8,599 nt of DNA from Chitinophagaceae bacterium UBA4412 (GTDB lineage: Bacteria; Bacteroidota; Bacteroidia; Chitinophagales; Chitinophagaceae). The notes beneath the pieces are model-generated. The model ran no database searches and had not been told where the DNA came from. It was given only the letters and a program-made list of their open reading frames with translations. The stretch is taken from NCBI GenBank assembly GCA_002400445.1, contig DGQO01000085.1:15152-23750 (forward strand), in the 5' to 3' direction. A program made the position numbers and the translations under genes. Shown here piece after piece: positions 1 to 6,779 of the stretch (the stretch's first letter is position 1; each line of letters starts with the position of its first letter).

Positions 1-434
1 CCTTCTGTGCTGTACATAATTACGTTTTGTCCCTTTGTTCTATCCAAGAGAATAGAGAGATAGAATTCTTTCACCGGGTTTGGGCCATCATAATATACAT
101 CCTGTGCCACCAGTATTTTGTTTACAACTTTTCCGGCAGGGCCGGTTTGAATGGTTACCAATGTGCCGCCTAATAAATTGCCCGCAATACGCACAACTTC
201 TTCTGCACTTTTGGCTACAGCTACCCCACGCTGATCTTTTCCCTGGATGGTGCCTTTGCCACGCCCGCCAGCATGAATCTGGGCTTTTACTACCGCAAAT
301 TTGCTATCGTGCTGTGTATGAATTTGGCGATACGCCTCTTCTGCCTCGCCTGGAGTATTGCATGCAACACCTTCCTGCACGGGAACATTATACTTTTTTA
401 AGAGAGATTTTGCCTGGTATTCGTGAAGATTCAT
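1..434 (-). CDS. sucC: Succinyl-CoA ligase (ADP-forming) beta subunit, N-terminal part (cut by window edge)
   Basis: Beta subunit of succinyl-CoA synthetase, the TCA-cycle enzyme that converts succinyl-CoA to succinate while forming ATP or GTP; it works in the cytoplasm as a complex with SucD. Reading the minus strand from the ATG at 434-432 gives an open frame of 144 codons to the window edge. It opens with MNLHEYQAKSLLKKYNVP, the hallmark N-terminus of SucC. The ATP-grasp nucleotide-binding segment follows, with Lys50 and the glycine-rich HAGGRGKG at 54-61, then a stretch ending VKEFYLSILLDR (121-132) that is typical of the family. The full protein is usually near 390-400 residues, so roughly the last 60 percent lies outside. 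The gene is transcribed away from punA. The start is fixed by the family-conserved N-terminus. Identification is near certain. Confidence 0.97.
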   Translation of the reverse strand, partial: MNLHEYQAKSLLKKYNVPVQEGVACNTPGEAEEAYRQIHTQHDSKFAVVKAQIHAGGRGKGTIQGKDQRGVAVAKSAEEVVRIAGNLLGGTLVTIQTGPAGKVVNKILVAQDVYYDGPNPVKEFYLSILLDRTKGQNVIMYSTE

Positions 435-618
435 GAGCTTAAAAATTTTGGTGAAGATAGAAAAACTTGTCTATAGCTCAGCCCTGCAGTTCGAATGCTT
501 TGCGTCATTTGTTTAATAGATTCTTAAGGATCGGCCTCTGAACTCCAACTCTCTTTGAGCGCTGTTCTTTAAAATTTCCTAAAATGTGCCGGGATGTGTG
601 TAACGGTGCCATTTACCT

Positions 619-626
619 TATTTTTG
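619..626 (+). promoter_or_regulatory. Candidate -7 promoter element for punA-porin
   Basis: TATTTTTG matches the Bacteroidetes primary sigma factor -7 consensus TAnnTTTG exactly. It ends 29 bases before the ATG at 656, which implies a 5' leader of roughly 25 bases. The expected -33 TTTG is only weakly represented (TGTG at 597-600). The element lies inside the open frame that extends upstream of punA to 584, which argues that the upstream ATG is not the true start. Confidence 0.55.
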
Positions 627-655
627 CTCCTTTTATATCAAATAAAGAATTTGCC

Positions 656-1468
656 ATGATGCAGAAAATTAAAGAGGCCGCAGAATATATTAAGAGCCAG
701 GTAAGTACTGTACCGCTGGTGGGTATTGTTTTAGGAAGCGGACTGGGAAGTTTTACCCAGGAACTTGAAGTGGAAAAAGAAATAGATTATGCAGACATAC
801 CTCATTTTCCTGTGAGTACGGTGGAAGGGCATAAGAGCAAAATGATTTTTGGAAAACTTTCTGGCAAAAATGTGGTAGTGATGGCAGGCCGCTTTCATTT
901 TTATGAAGGTTATACTGCCCAGGAAGTGGTGTTTCCCATAAGGGTGATGAAGATGCTGGAAATACAGCAACTCATGTTGAGTAATGCAGCGGGAGGTACC
1001 AATCCTTCCTTTAAAGTAGGAGACCTCATGATTATCACAGACCATATCAGCCAGTTTCATGTTAATCCACTGATAGGGCCTAATATTGAAAGCCTGGGTA
1101 CCCGCTTTCCTGACATGAGCGAGCCTTATAAAAAAGACCTCATCGCAAAAGCAAAAAATATTGCGGCTGCTGCGGGATATGATGTTAAAACCGGTGTGTA
1201 CATAGGTGTTACCGGTCCTACATTTGAAACAAAAGCCGAATACAAAATGGTGCACACCCTTGGTGCAGATGCTGTGGGCATGAGTACCGTGCAGGAAGTA
1301 ATTGCTGCTGTGCACATGGGCCTGCCGGTATTTGCCATGAGCGTAATAACAGACATGGGAATAAGAGAAGAAGACAATGTGATAACCCATGAGGAAGTAT
1401 TAGAAGCTGCCCATGCAGCAGAACCGAAGCTCACGCACATCTTCAAAGAAATGATTGCGCAGTTATAA
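656..1468 (+). CDS. punA: Purine nucleoside phosphorylase (trimeric, PNP/MTAP family)
   Basis: Catalyses phosphorolysis of purine nucleosides to free base and ribose-1-phosphate in purine salvage. The 270-residue product matches the family's usual length. Visible family motifs, numbered from the ATG at 656, are GIVLGSGLGSF with phosphate-site Ser28, His59, the GRFHFYEGY block (Arg79, His81, Tyr83), SNAAGG (109-114), GPTFETKAEY with Phe190 and Glu191, and GMSTVQEV with Met209 and Ser210. SVITDMG then places Asp233 where human PNP has the base-reading Asn243, and His245 (THEEVL) matches human His257. A second ATG directly follows at 659. An ATG at 584 would add 24 residues, but a good -7 promoter lies within that extension, so I prefer 656. 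The porin gene begins 6 bases after the stop, so the two are probably cotranscribed. The family is certain; guanosine/inosine specificity is assumed and the Asp233 exchange makes it worth testing. Confidence 0.95.
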   Translation: MMQKIKEAAEYIKSQVSTVPLVGIVLGSGLGSFTQELEVEKEIDYADIPHFPVSTVEGHKSKMIFGKLSGKNVVVMAGRFHFYEGYTAQEVVFPIRVMKMLEIQQLMLSNAAGGTNPSFKVGDLMIITDHISQFHVNPLIGPNIESLGTRFPDMSEPYKKDLIAKAKNIAAAAGYDVKTGVYIGVTGPTFETKAEYKMVHTLGADAVGMSTVQEVIAAVHMGLPVFAMSVITDMGIREEDNVITHEEVLEAAHAAEPKLTHIFKEMIAQL

Positions 1469-1474
1469 ACCCGA

Positions 1475-3469
1475 ATGAAGCACTTTCTTTTATCGATACT
1501 TTTAATTGCACTGGGCACGGCCGTTTTTGCGCAGGTACAAAATCCTGTGCCCCTGGATCCGGCCCGTATCAATAACCGTCAATTGAATCAAAAGAAAGAT
1601 AGTACCGGCTTTCAGCAGCGGGATGATCTTGCGGATTCGATTACCATTAGTTACCGATTCCTGGAATCGCTGCGTCGTTACAATATTGATTCTTCCATAA
1701 ATGATTTTGATACCTATTTTCCCGTGCCAAGTTCCTGGCAATTTCTTGGAAACAATGGAGCTGCTGCGTTTCCTTTGATTTTTCAACCCTACGCCAAAGC
1801 CGGCTGCGATCCTGGCTTTCATGCATTCGATCTTTACCAGTTCCGGGTAGAAGACACAAAATTTTATAAAACAACAAGGCCCTTTTCTTTGCTGGCCTAT
1901 CAACTTGCGGCAGGCAAAGAACAAATGATACAGGCCCAGCATACGCAAAACATCAAACCTACTTTTAATGCCGGGTTTGATTATCGCCTCATTAATGCCC
2001 CGGGGTTGTTTATAAACCAAAACAATAACCACAATAATGTGCGGCTGTTTAGCAGCTACCAGGGAAAGCGAAAAAGATATGCTGCGTTTTTTGTGATTAC
2101 CAGCAACACCATCCGGGCTGCCGAGAATGGCGGAATTATAAACGATACTTTCTTACTCAGTCCTAATTTTAAAGACCGCTTTGGTATTGATGTGAACCTG
2201 GGTAATGCGGCCCAGTATACTCAGAATCCTTTTTCTACCACGGTACGAACGGGCAATATTTATAAGAATGCAACCATCTTTTTACAGCAGAGTTACGATG
2301 TGGGTCGCAAAGATTCCATTGCGGTAAATGATAGCACAACCGAATATCTTTTTTACCCGAGGCTCAGATTTCAGCATGCCATTACATACAAAACTGCAAG
2401 CTATAATTTTAAAGATGGCACTCCGGATTCTTCGTACTATCAAAACTTATATGGCATAACCTTGCCAAAAGATACTACGGTTTTCTTACAGGATAAATGG
2501 AAGTTCCTGGAGAATGATTTCTCCCTCATTCAATTTCCTGATCCTAAAAACCCAGGGCAGTTTTTAAAGCTTGGCGCCGCTTTGCAAAATATTAATTGCA
2601 CTGCCGATTCAATTGCGTACTCATTTTATAACCTTCGCCTCCATGGCGAATACCGAAACCGAACCCGTAATAAAAAATGGGAGATTTTATTGAAAGGTGA
2701 ATTTTATTTGAATGGATTTAATAGTGGAGATTATCATGCAGAGGCCAGCCTTGATCGTTATCTCAATCGCAGGTTTGGGGATGTGAAATTCTTTTTCAAC
2801 AATACCAACAGAACGCCTTCCTTCATTTATGATGAGCGCTCAGCGTTTAACCCTGGCCTCCCGGTAAACTTTAATAAAGAGAATATTACTTCTTTTGGTG
2901 CAACGGCAAATAATCCGTTTGTGCGTCTTGCTTTTACCAATCATCTCATTTCTAATTACACCTATTTTGCTGATTATTTTAAAACGGCTCAATATAGTAA
3001 ACTGATTAATGTGATTCAGGTATCTGCGTCAAAAAAGTTCAGGGTTACCAAAAGAATTAACTGGTACCTGGAGGCCACATTGCAGCAAACGGACGGTGCT
3101 TCGCCTATCCGGGTGCCTTTACTGTACACCCGCAGCCGCCTTGCATTTGAAGGAAATTATTTTAAAAATTTGAATCTGAGCACCGGTATTGAAGTGAGGT
3201 ATTTCAGCCCTTACAAAGCCAATAATTATGCGGCAGTTGTGGGCCAGTTTGTACCACAGGATTCTCTTACGATATCTAATTTGCCCGATATTAATGCTTT
3301 CCTGCATTTCAGGATCAAAACCTTTACCGGCTTTTTAAGACTAGAGAATTTAAATACGCTCTACCTCAAAAACGGCTTCGATTTCGTAAACAATAATTTT
3401 GCAGCGCCGCTCATTCCCACGCCGGGAATGATGTTTCGCCTAGGTATTAAATGGTGGTTTGTAAATTAA
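1475..3469 (+). CDS. Putative outer-membrane beta-barrel porin (Porin_10-like)
   Basis: A 664-residue secreted beta-rich protein. Residues 1-19 form a classic Sec signal peptide: Lys2, a hydrophobic core, then VFA before Gln20 as a signal peptidase I site. The segment around WQFLGNNGAAAFPLIF (near residues 88-103), the following GFHAFDLYQF and the EQMIQAQHTQN region resemble the conserved N-terminal part of the Bacteroidetes 'putative porin' family. Most of the remainder alternates polar and aromatic residues as expected of membrane beta strands. The C-terminus, MMFRLGIKWWFVN, ends in an aromatic-rich strand of the kind recognised by BAM. The gene starts 6 bases after punA and has no visible promoter of its own, so it is probably the second gene of a punA operon. 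The substrate is unknown; nucleoside or base uptake would fit the neighbour but is only inference. The gene converges on the CHAD-like gene, with 11 bases between the stop codons. Confidence 0.8.
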   Translation: MKHFLLSILLIALGTAVFAQVQNPVPLDPARINNRQLNQKKDSTGFQQRDDLADSITISYRFLESLRRYNIDSSINDFDTYFPVPSSWQFLGNNGAAAFPLIFQPYAKAGCDPGFHAFDLYQFRVEDTKFYKTTRPFSLLAYQLAAGKEQMIQAQHTQNIKPTFNAGFDYRLINAPGLFINQNNNHNNVRLFSSYQGKRKRYAAFFVITSNTIRAAENGGIINDTFLLSPNFKDRFGIDVNLGNAAQYTQNPFSTTVRTGNIYKNATIFLQQSYDVGRKDSIAVNDSTTEYLFYPRLRFQHAITYKTASYNFKDGTPDSSYYQNLYGITLPKDTTVFLQDKWKFLENDFSLIQFPDPKNPGQFLKLGAALQNINCTADSIAYSFYNLRLHGEYRNRTRNKKWEILLKGEFYLNGFNSGDYHAEASLDRYLNRRFGDVKFFFNNTNRTPSFIYDERSAFNPGLPVNFNKENITSFGATANNPFVRLAFTNHLISNYTYFADYFKTAQYSKLINVIQVSASKKFRVTKRINWYLEATLQQTDGASPIRVPLLYTRSRLAFEGNYFKNLNLSTGIEVRYFSPYKANNYAAVVGQFVPQDSLTISNLPDINAFLHFRIKTFTGFLRLENLNTLYLKNGFDFVNNNFAAPLIPTPGMMFRLGIKWWFVN

Positions 3470-3488
3470 AATACAGCAGCTTATTTTA
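3467..3488. terminator. Weak AT-only hairpin between convergent genes, possible bidirectional terminator
   Basis: TAAAATA (3467-3473) and TATTTTA (3482-3488) can form a 7-bp stem around an 8-base loop. The stem includes the porin stop codon on one strand and overlaps the stop codon of the minus-strand gene on the other. It contains no G-C pair, so its stability is low. The position between convergent genes is the main argument for it. Confidence 0.25.
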
Positions 3489-4485
3489 CGTCATCGGGCG
3501 TATGCGCCAGGCAGTAAACCATCCGGCTTAAGATCTCCTCCCTGGTAAAATCATTTAAAATTGTTGAAGATTGTTTGAGCCAGTTTTTCATACTGTCATC
3601 CGGCAGGTGAAGCAGGCCAAATGCATTTGCATACGCAGCTTCATGAGATTGGTTTTCGGTTTGTTCTAAAGCTTCTGCTACGGCAAATACCTTAAGCGCC
3701 TGGTCTTTTATTTTGCCGAGTTCTGCAATGACCCAACTCATGGCCATGAAATGTTTTTTCTCCAGCATTAGAAACCAGGTATTGGTACCTGCTCCCGGCA
3801 TCACGTTAAATTTTGAAGCCAGCACTTCTGGTGTTTGATATTGTTCTACAGCAGCGCTGCTTTCACCGCTTTCTGTAAGTTGAATCATGCCCAGTAAAGC
3901 ATGAGGGTAAATACTAAGCCAGCGAATTTCCCGGCGCAATTCATGCACCTGCGATTCCATCTCCGTCATTGCACCTTTTGCTTTACTTACGAATGCCCTG
4001 ATTTTTAATATAGATTCTTCGTACATTTTCTTTACCCCTTTAGCCTCGTCCTTTGCTGAAATCCAATCTGCGTTCCGCAATTTTTTCCGGATCTTTTTTA
4101 TCCTGGCAAAGTCATCTGTGGTCCAGCCTTCATTTTCCAGCAAGTCATTTACCCGCTGCACTTTCTCCCGCATCTGCCCAAACTGGTAGTCGATAACCTG
4201 CGGCGGTATACCGCCTGCCTCAGATAATTCTTTTCCATAGGCGTCGTAATAGTCAATGGTGCCAAGGCCATCTTCCAGTGTTTTGAAATAGTCTTTAAGT
4301 TTTTCAAACCGGTTAGCATTGTGCAGTTTAGCATAAATGCGGCAGAGCCCTTCCAGCATAAATAATGTGGTACGGGCATCATTACGATACAGCCATAATG
4401 CAGGATTCAGTTCTTTTGCCGCCTGTTCCATCTGCTCTTCCAGCTTAAGGAGGAAGTGCTCAAACCGGTAAGGTCCATATTTCAT
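3481..4485 (-). CDS. All-helical CHAD-like protein (divergent), last gene of ligase cassette
   Basis: A 334-residue, charged, predicted all-alpha cytoplasmic protein with no signal peptide or membrane segment. I do not recognise a named family with certainty, but the layout matches a CHAD domain (conserved histidine alpha-helical domain, known to bind polyphosphate). CHAD has two helical halves, each bearing an H-x2-R-x3-R helix. The second half here has this exactly: His181, Arg184, Arg188 in HELRREIRWL. The first half has the same spacing with Trp31 in place of the histidine: Trp31, Arg34, Arg38. Further along the first half, LGTIDYYDAY (74-83) lies where CHAD proteins carry the LGxxRDxDV-type segment. 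Lys/Arg-rich stretches (128-138 and 145-171) give a basic surface suited to an anionic ligand. The gene begins 15 bases after the ATP-grasp ligase stop, so they probably share a transcript. It could instead be an unrelated helical scaffold. Gene reality is highly likely; the CHAD assignment is moderate. Confidence 0.6.
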   Translation of the reverse strand: MKYGPYRFEHFLLKLEEQMEQAAKELNPALWLYRNDARTTLFMLEGLCRIYAKLHNANRFEKLKDYFKTLEDGLGTIDYYDAYGKELSEAGGIPPQVIDYQFGQMREKVQRVNDLLENEGWTTDDFARIKKIRKKLRNADWISAKDEAKGVKKMYEESILKIRAFVSKAKGAMTEMESQVHELRREIRWLSIYPHALLGMIQLTESGESSAAVEQYQTPEVLASKFNVMPGAGTNTWFLMLEKKHFMAMSWVIAELGKIKDQALKVFAVAEALEQTENQSHEAAYANAFGLLHLPDDSMKNWLKQSSTILNDFTREEILSRMVYCLAHTPDDVK

Positions 4486-4500
4486 ACAAGAAAATTTTGG

Positions 4501-5691
4501 TTAATGCTGTTCAAAAAAAGCGACTGCTCCACCTACCCAGTCTTTGTCTTTATTGTAACGTGTTCCAATCATTTTGCCCTTGCTAAGCCGGGAAAGATTA
4601 TGCACTGCCACAGGCTTTCTATCTCCTTTTTTCCAAAAATAAAATAGCCTGATCTCTGCCTTCGCCGGCTCGGAGGGTGTTTTAATAACGGGTGCATAAT
4701 GCACTTTTTTCTGCAGAATCCAATTTTCCGGATCCTTAATGGCCTCAATATCTTCTTCAGTTACATCAATAACCACACCCATTCCCGCAAAAGAGAAGAG
4801 GGGCTTTAAAACATAATCCGCCAGGTTTACAGGTGCTATCATTTCATCCAGGAAAAAGGTCTCCGGTACATACGGATTCTGAATAAAGGGAAGGGTAAAC
4901 TTGCTGATGCGATAAAACCAGTTGGGATGCGGCACCCAGGTTACGTTATAAGGCTGGGTAAGATCTATCACCGGGCCAAGATCTTTTTGTTGCTGCAGAT
5001 CATCAAATATGAGGCGGTTGTAAATGCGGTTTACCCTCGTTTTTAAACCATCCTTCATATAAAACAAATCTTTTCCTTCTGCAATAAGGCTGGTAAGACA
5101 AACGGTTTTAATACCTAAAAGCTGCTCTGTACAATAAAAGTCGATACGGGTCTTTTGCGTTTCAGGAAAGATTTCCAGCAGGATCACATTTTCTGGATTT
5201 TCATCTGCCAGGATAATTTCCTTTAAGAGATCGATATAGGTTTCTTTCGTGTAACCGTTAAGGTAGGGAGAGTAGTTTGCCGGCACATTTGCATAAGCGG
5301 CTGTAAGTTCACTATGCATCGCCTGGAAAGCAAAGAGGCTGGGAAAGCCCTGCATCTCTATGAGCTGTGGCTCCAGCCTGCCATCGGCAGTTTCACAGAT
5401 ACCGAAATCAAAAACAAGACATTGTGGGTGTTCATCTTCACCTGGCACGTTCAGATGTGCTGGTATGCTACGTTCTGTGAGTTGCTTAAAGTTTGGTGCA
5501 GTTATTACTTCCAGGATATCATCGCAGGCCCCCAGCATTTTTTGTGTAAATGCTTTAGGTATAAAAATGGGCGTTTCAGCATTTCTAAAGTCCAGGGAAC
5601 CGGGATGTAAGTTTTCTACTTTTTGTAAATAGGCTTCATATTTCTCTGGAGAAAACTGGTCATTAAATGCGTGCCGCAGGTCTTTTTGCAT
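4501..5691 (-). CDS. Circularly permuted ATP-grasp ligase, glutathionylspermidine synthase-like
   Basis: A 396-residue cytoplasmic protein whose motif order fits the circularly permuted ATP-grasp group (glutathionylspermidine synthase and CP_ATPgrasp relatives), which form amide bonds via an acyl-phosphate. In order: a PQLIEMQGFPSLFAF block (108-122) resembles the metal-binding 'LIEyNADTPTsL' segment, with Glu112 and Gln114 where most relatives have Asn. GIKTVCLTSLI (193-203) plus GKDLFYMKDG (206-215) and RVNRIYNRLIFDD (219-231) resemble the 'dvvyRR' core. DYVLKPLFSFAGMGV (292-306) supplies the nucleotide-binding Lys296 and glycine-rich loop, ENWILQKKV (322-330) the adenine-side strand, and AEIRLFYFW (345-353) a late acidic-basic strand. 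It lies between a glutamine amidotransferase gene (96-base gap) and the CHAD-like gene (15-base gap), which suggests a shared pathway. The substrate is unknown. The fold assignment rests on motif reading, not on a search. Confidence 0.65.
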   Translation of the reverse strand: MQKDLRHAFNDQFSPEKYEAYLQKVENLHPGSLDFRNAETPIFIPKAFTQKMLGACDDILEVITAPNFKQLTERSIPAHLNVPGEDEHPQCLVFDFGICETADGRLEPQLIEMQGFPSLFAFQAMHSELTAAYANVPANYSPYLNGYTKETYIDLLKEIILADENPENVILLEIFPETQKTRIDFYCTEQLLGIKTVCLTSLIAEGKDLFYMKDGLKTRVNRIYNRLIFDDLQQQKDLGPVIDLTQPYNVTWVPHPNWFYRISKFTLPFIQNPYVPETFFLDEMIAPVNLADYVLKPLFSFAGMGVVIDVTEEDIEAIKDPENWILQKKVHYAPVIKTPSEPAKAEIRLFYFWKKGDRKPVAVHNLSRLSKGKMIGTRYNKDKDWVGGAVAFFEQH

Positions 5692-5709
5692 AGTCTTTAA
5701 GATATATCG

Positions 5710-5738
5710 CTAAAGTAAGAAAAAAAAGATGCCTGCAA
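5710..5738 (-). promoter_or_regulatory. Weak candidate promoter for ATP-grasp ligase and CHAD-like gene
   Basis: On the minus strand, TACTTTAG (5717-5710) matches five of the six fixed positions of TAnnTTTG. A TTG (5738-5736) lies 18 bases upstream as a possible -33 element. The 96-base gap between the amidotransferase and ligase genes leaves room for an internal promoter. One mismatch falls in the important TTTG half, so read-through from the upstream gene is equally plausible. Confidence 0.25.
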
Positions 5739-5787
5739 GCTTTGCGCAATTGAAGGAGCGTTGTATAGAATGGGTTCAAGGTAAAGT

Positions 5788-6636
5788 TTAAGCCACTTCT
5801 GCTACCTGCATTTTATTGATTGCGTCATGCATAAAATTTGGCAGGATCCGGGCATAGGTAAAGAGAATTTTATCCGGGTCGTTCAATTGTTCCAGCATGG
5901 ATTGCCATTTTTCCAGGCCGTAATTATCCACTACGTTTTGCTTTTTATCGTTTTGCAGTAAATATAACGTCATACCCACAGCATCTGCTTCAGGATGAAA
6001 CTGTGTTCCTACCATATTTTCATCAAATCGGATGGCCATGATGGCTCGTTCTAATGGAACATGTGGTCTCGATTTTTCGATGGCCAGGATTTGTGCACCC
6101 TGCTGTCTGATTTTTCTATGATTAGGCTGAGTTACCTGGTAGTCCCGACTATCTACAGTGTAAAAAGGATCTTTTAAGCCTTCAAAGATGGGCTCATCTT
6201 CGGCACCAATAAAACTATGAACAGGAAAAACGCCAAATGACGTGCTTTTGCGCTTGCTCACATGGGCCAGTTCCCAGTACCGGCAAACCAATTGGAAGGA
6301 GTGACAAATAAAAAAAACCTGCTTTTTAACCAGGTTAGCTTCCGAAGCATTGAATGCTTCCACAGCTTTGAGCCAGCCAAAATAAGCATGCTCCCATTCG
6401 CTACCCTCACTTTCTAATGGGCTGCCCGGCCCGCCAGTGGATATATAGAAGTCAAAAGAAAGATCTGGTACCTGCAGTTTGAGGCGTACATCAAATTCCT
6501 GTACTTCAAGTTCAATGTTGTTGATTTCGGCAAATTGATTCAGAATTTCCCGGATACATCGCATCCCCTGGTTCTCTACTCCTTCATACAAATCTAAAAT
6601 GGCCACTTTCACACCATCTTGGTTCTTCAAATTCAT
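5788..6636 (-). CDS. Stand-alone class I glutamine amidotransferase-like protein
   Basis: A 282-residue cytoplasmic protein of the class I glutamine amidotransferase (triad) superfamily, whose members hydrolyse glutamine or gamma-glutamyl amides. The N-terminal strand is KVAILDLYEG (10-19). An oxyanion-type loop STGGPGSP follows at 66-73, then the nucleophile elbow FFICHSFQLV (108-117) with Cys111, and finally GTQFHPEAD (210-218) with His214 and Glu216, completing the Cys-His-Glu triad. The elbow reads C-H-S-F-Q rather than the common C-x-G-x-Q. About 65 further residues follow the triad and are predicted helical. There is no fused synthetase domain, so it is either a free gamma-glutamyl hydrolase (PuuD-like) or an ammonia-supplying partner. 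It is the first gene of the minus-strand cassette, 96 bases upstream of the ATP-grasp ligase, and divergent from rimO. The ATG at 6636 is preferred because it precedes the first core strand. Confidence 0.88.
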   Translation of the reverse strand: MNLKNQDGVKVAILDLYEGVENQGMRCIREILNQFAEINNIELEVQEFDVRLKLQVPDLSFDFYISTGGPGSPLESEGSEWEHAYFGWLKAVEAFNASEANLVKKQVFFICHSFQLVCRYWELAHVSKRKSTSFGVFPVHSFIGAEDEPIFEGLKDPFYTVDSRDYQVTQPNHRKIRQQGAQILAIEKSRPHVPLERAIMAIRFDENMVGTQFHPEADAVGMTLYLLQNDKKQNVVDNYGLEKWQSMLEQLNDPDKILFTYARILPNFMHDAINKMQVAEVA

Positions 6637-6640
6637 GCGC

Positions 6641-6648
6641 CAAACATA
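6641..6648 (-). promoter_or_regulatory. Candidate -7 promoter element for the amidotransferase cassette
   Basis: TATGTTTG on the minus strand is an exact match to TAnnTTTG. Only four bases (GCGC) separate it from the ATG at 6636, so transcription would begin at or next to the start codon and give a leaderless or almost leaderless mRNA. No TTG or TTTG lies at the usual -33 distance; the nearest are 14 and 28 bases upstream. Confidence 0.5.
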
Positions 6649-6779
6649 ATATTTTTTTGAAACAATATTTGTCGTACAAAGCAGGATATTTTTAAGCGGT
6701 ATCTCTATAGCTCTTTGCTCCCTGTTTTCTTAACCTTTTTATGGCTGCACCCTCAAGTGGCAGCTCAACAGATGTTCAT

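Noticed and set aside
80..436. A 118-codon plus-strand frame opposite sucC
   Set aside because: It mirrors the sucC coding sequence and has an improbable Cys/His/Leu-rich composition; the minus-strand reading gives an unmistakable SucC.
452..459. TATCTTCA on the minus strand as a -7 element for sucC
   Set aside because: Two of the six fixed positions differ from TAnnTTTG and no -33 element is present. The position is sensible but the match is too weak to annotate.
584..655. 24-residue N-terminal extension of punA from the ATG at 584
   Set aside because: It lacks similarity to PNP N-termini and contains the likely promoter at 619-626.
731..1390. A 219-codon open frame on the minus strand within punA
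   Set aside because: It is rich in Cys, His and Phe in a composition typical of an antisense shadow, matches no family I know, and lies wholly opposite a well-supported gene.
1502..2032. A 176-codon minus-strand frame inside the porin gene
   Set aside because: The plus strand here encodes the signal peptide and conserved N-terminal region of the porin; the antisense product has no recognisable feature.
5730..5745. Near-palindrome around AAGCTT in the amidotransferase-ligase gap
   Set aside because: Symmetry extends only a few bases beyond the 6-base core and no U-run or conserved loop is present, so neither operator nor terminator is supported.
471..6713. Nine-base repeat CTATAGCTC at 471-479 and 6705-6713, both in divergent spacers
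   Set aside because: The distances to the nearest start codons differ and a 9-base match between two such spacers is not improbable; no dyad or operator-like symmetry extends it.
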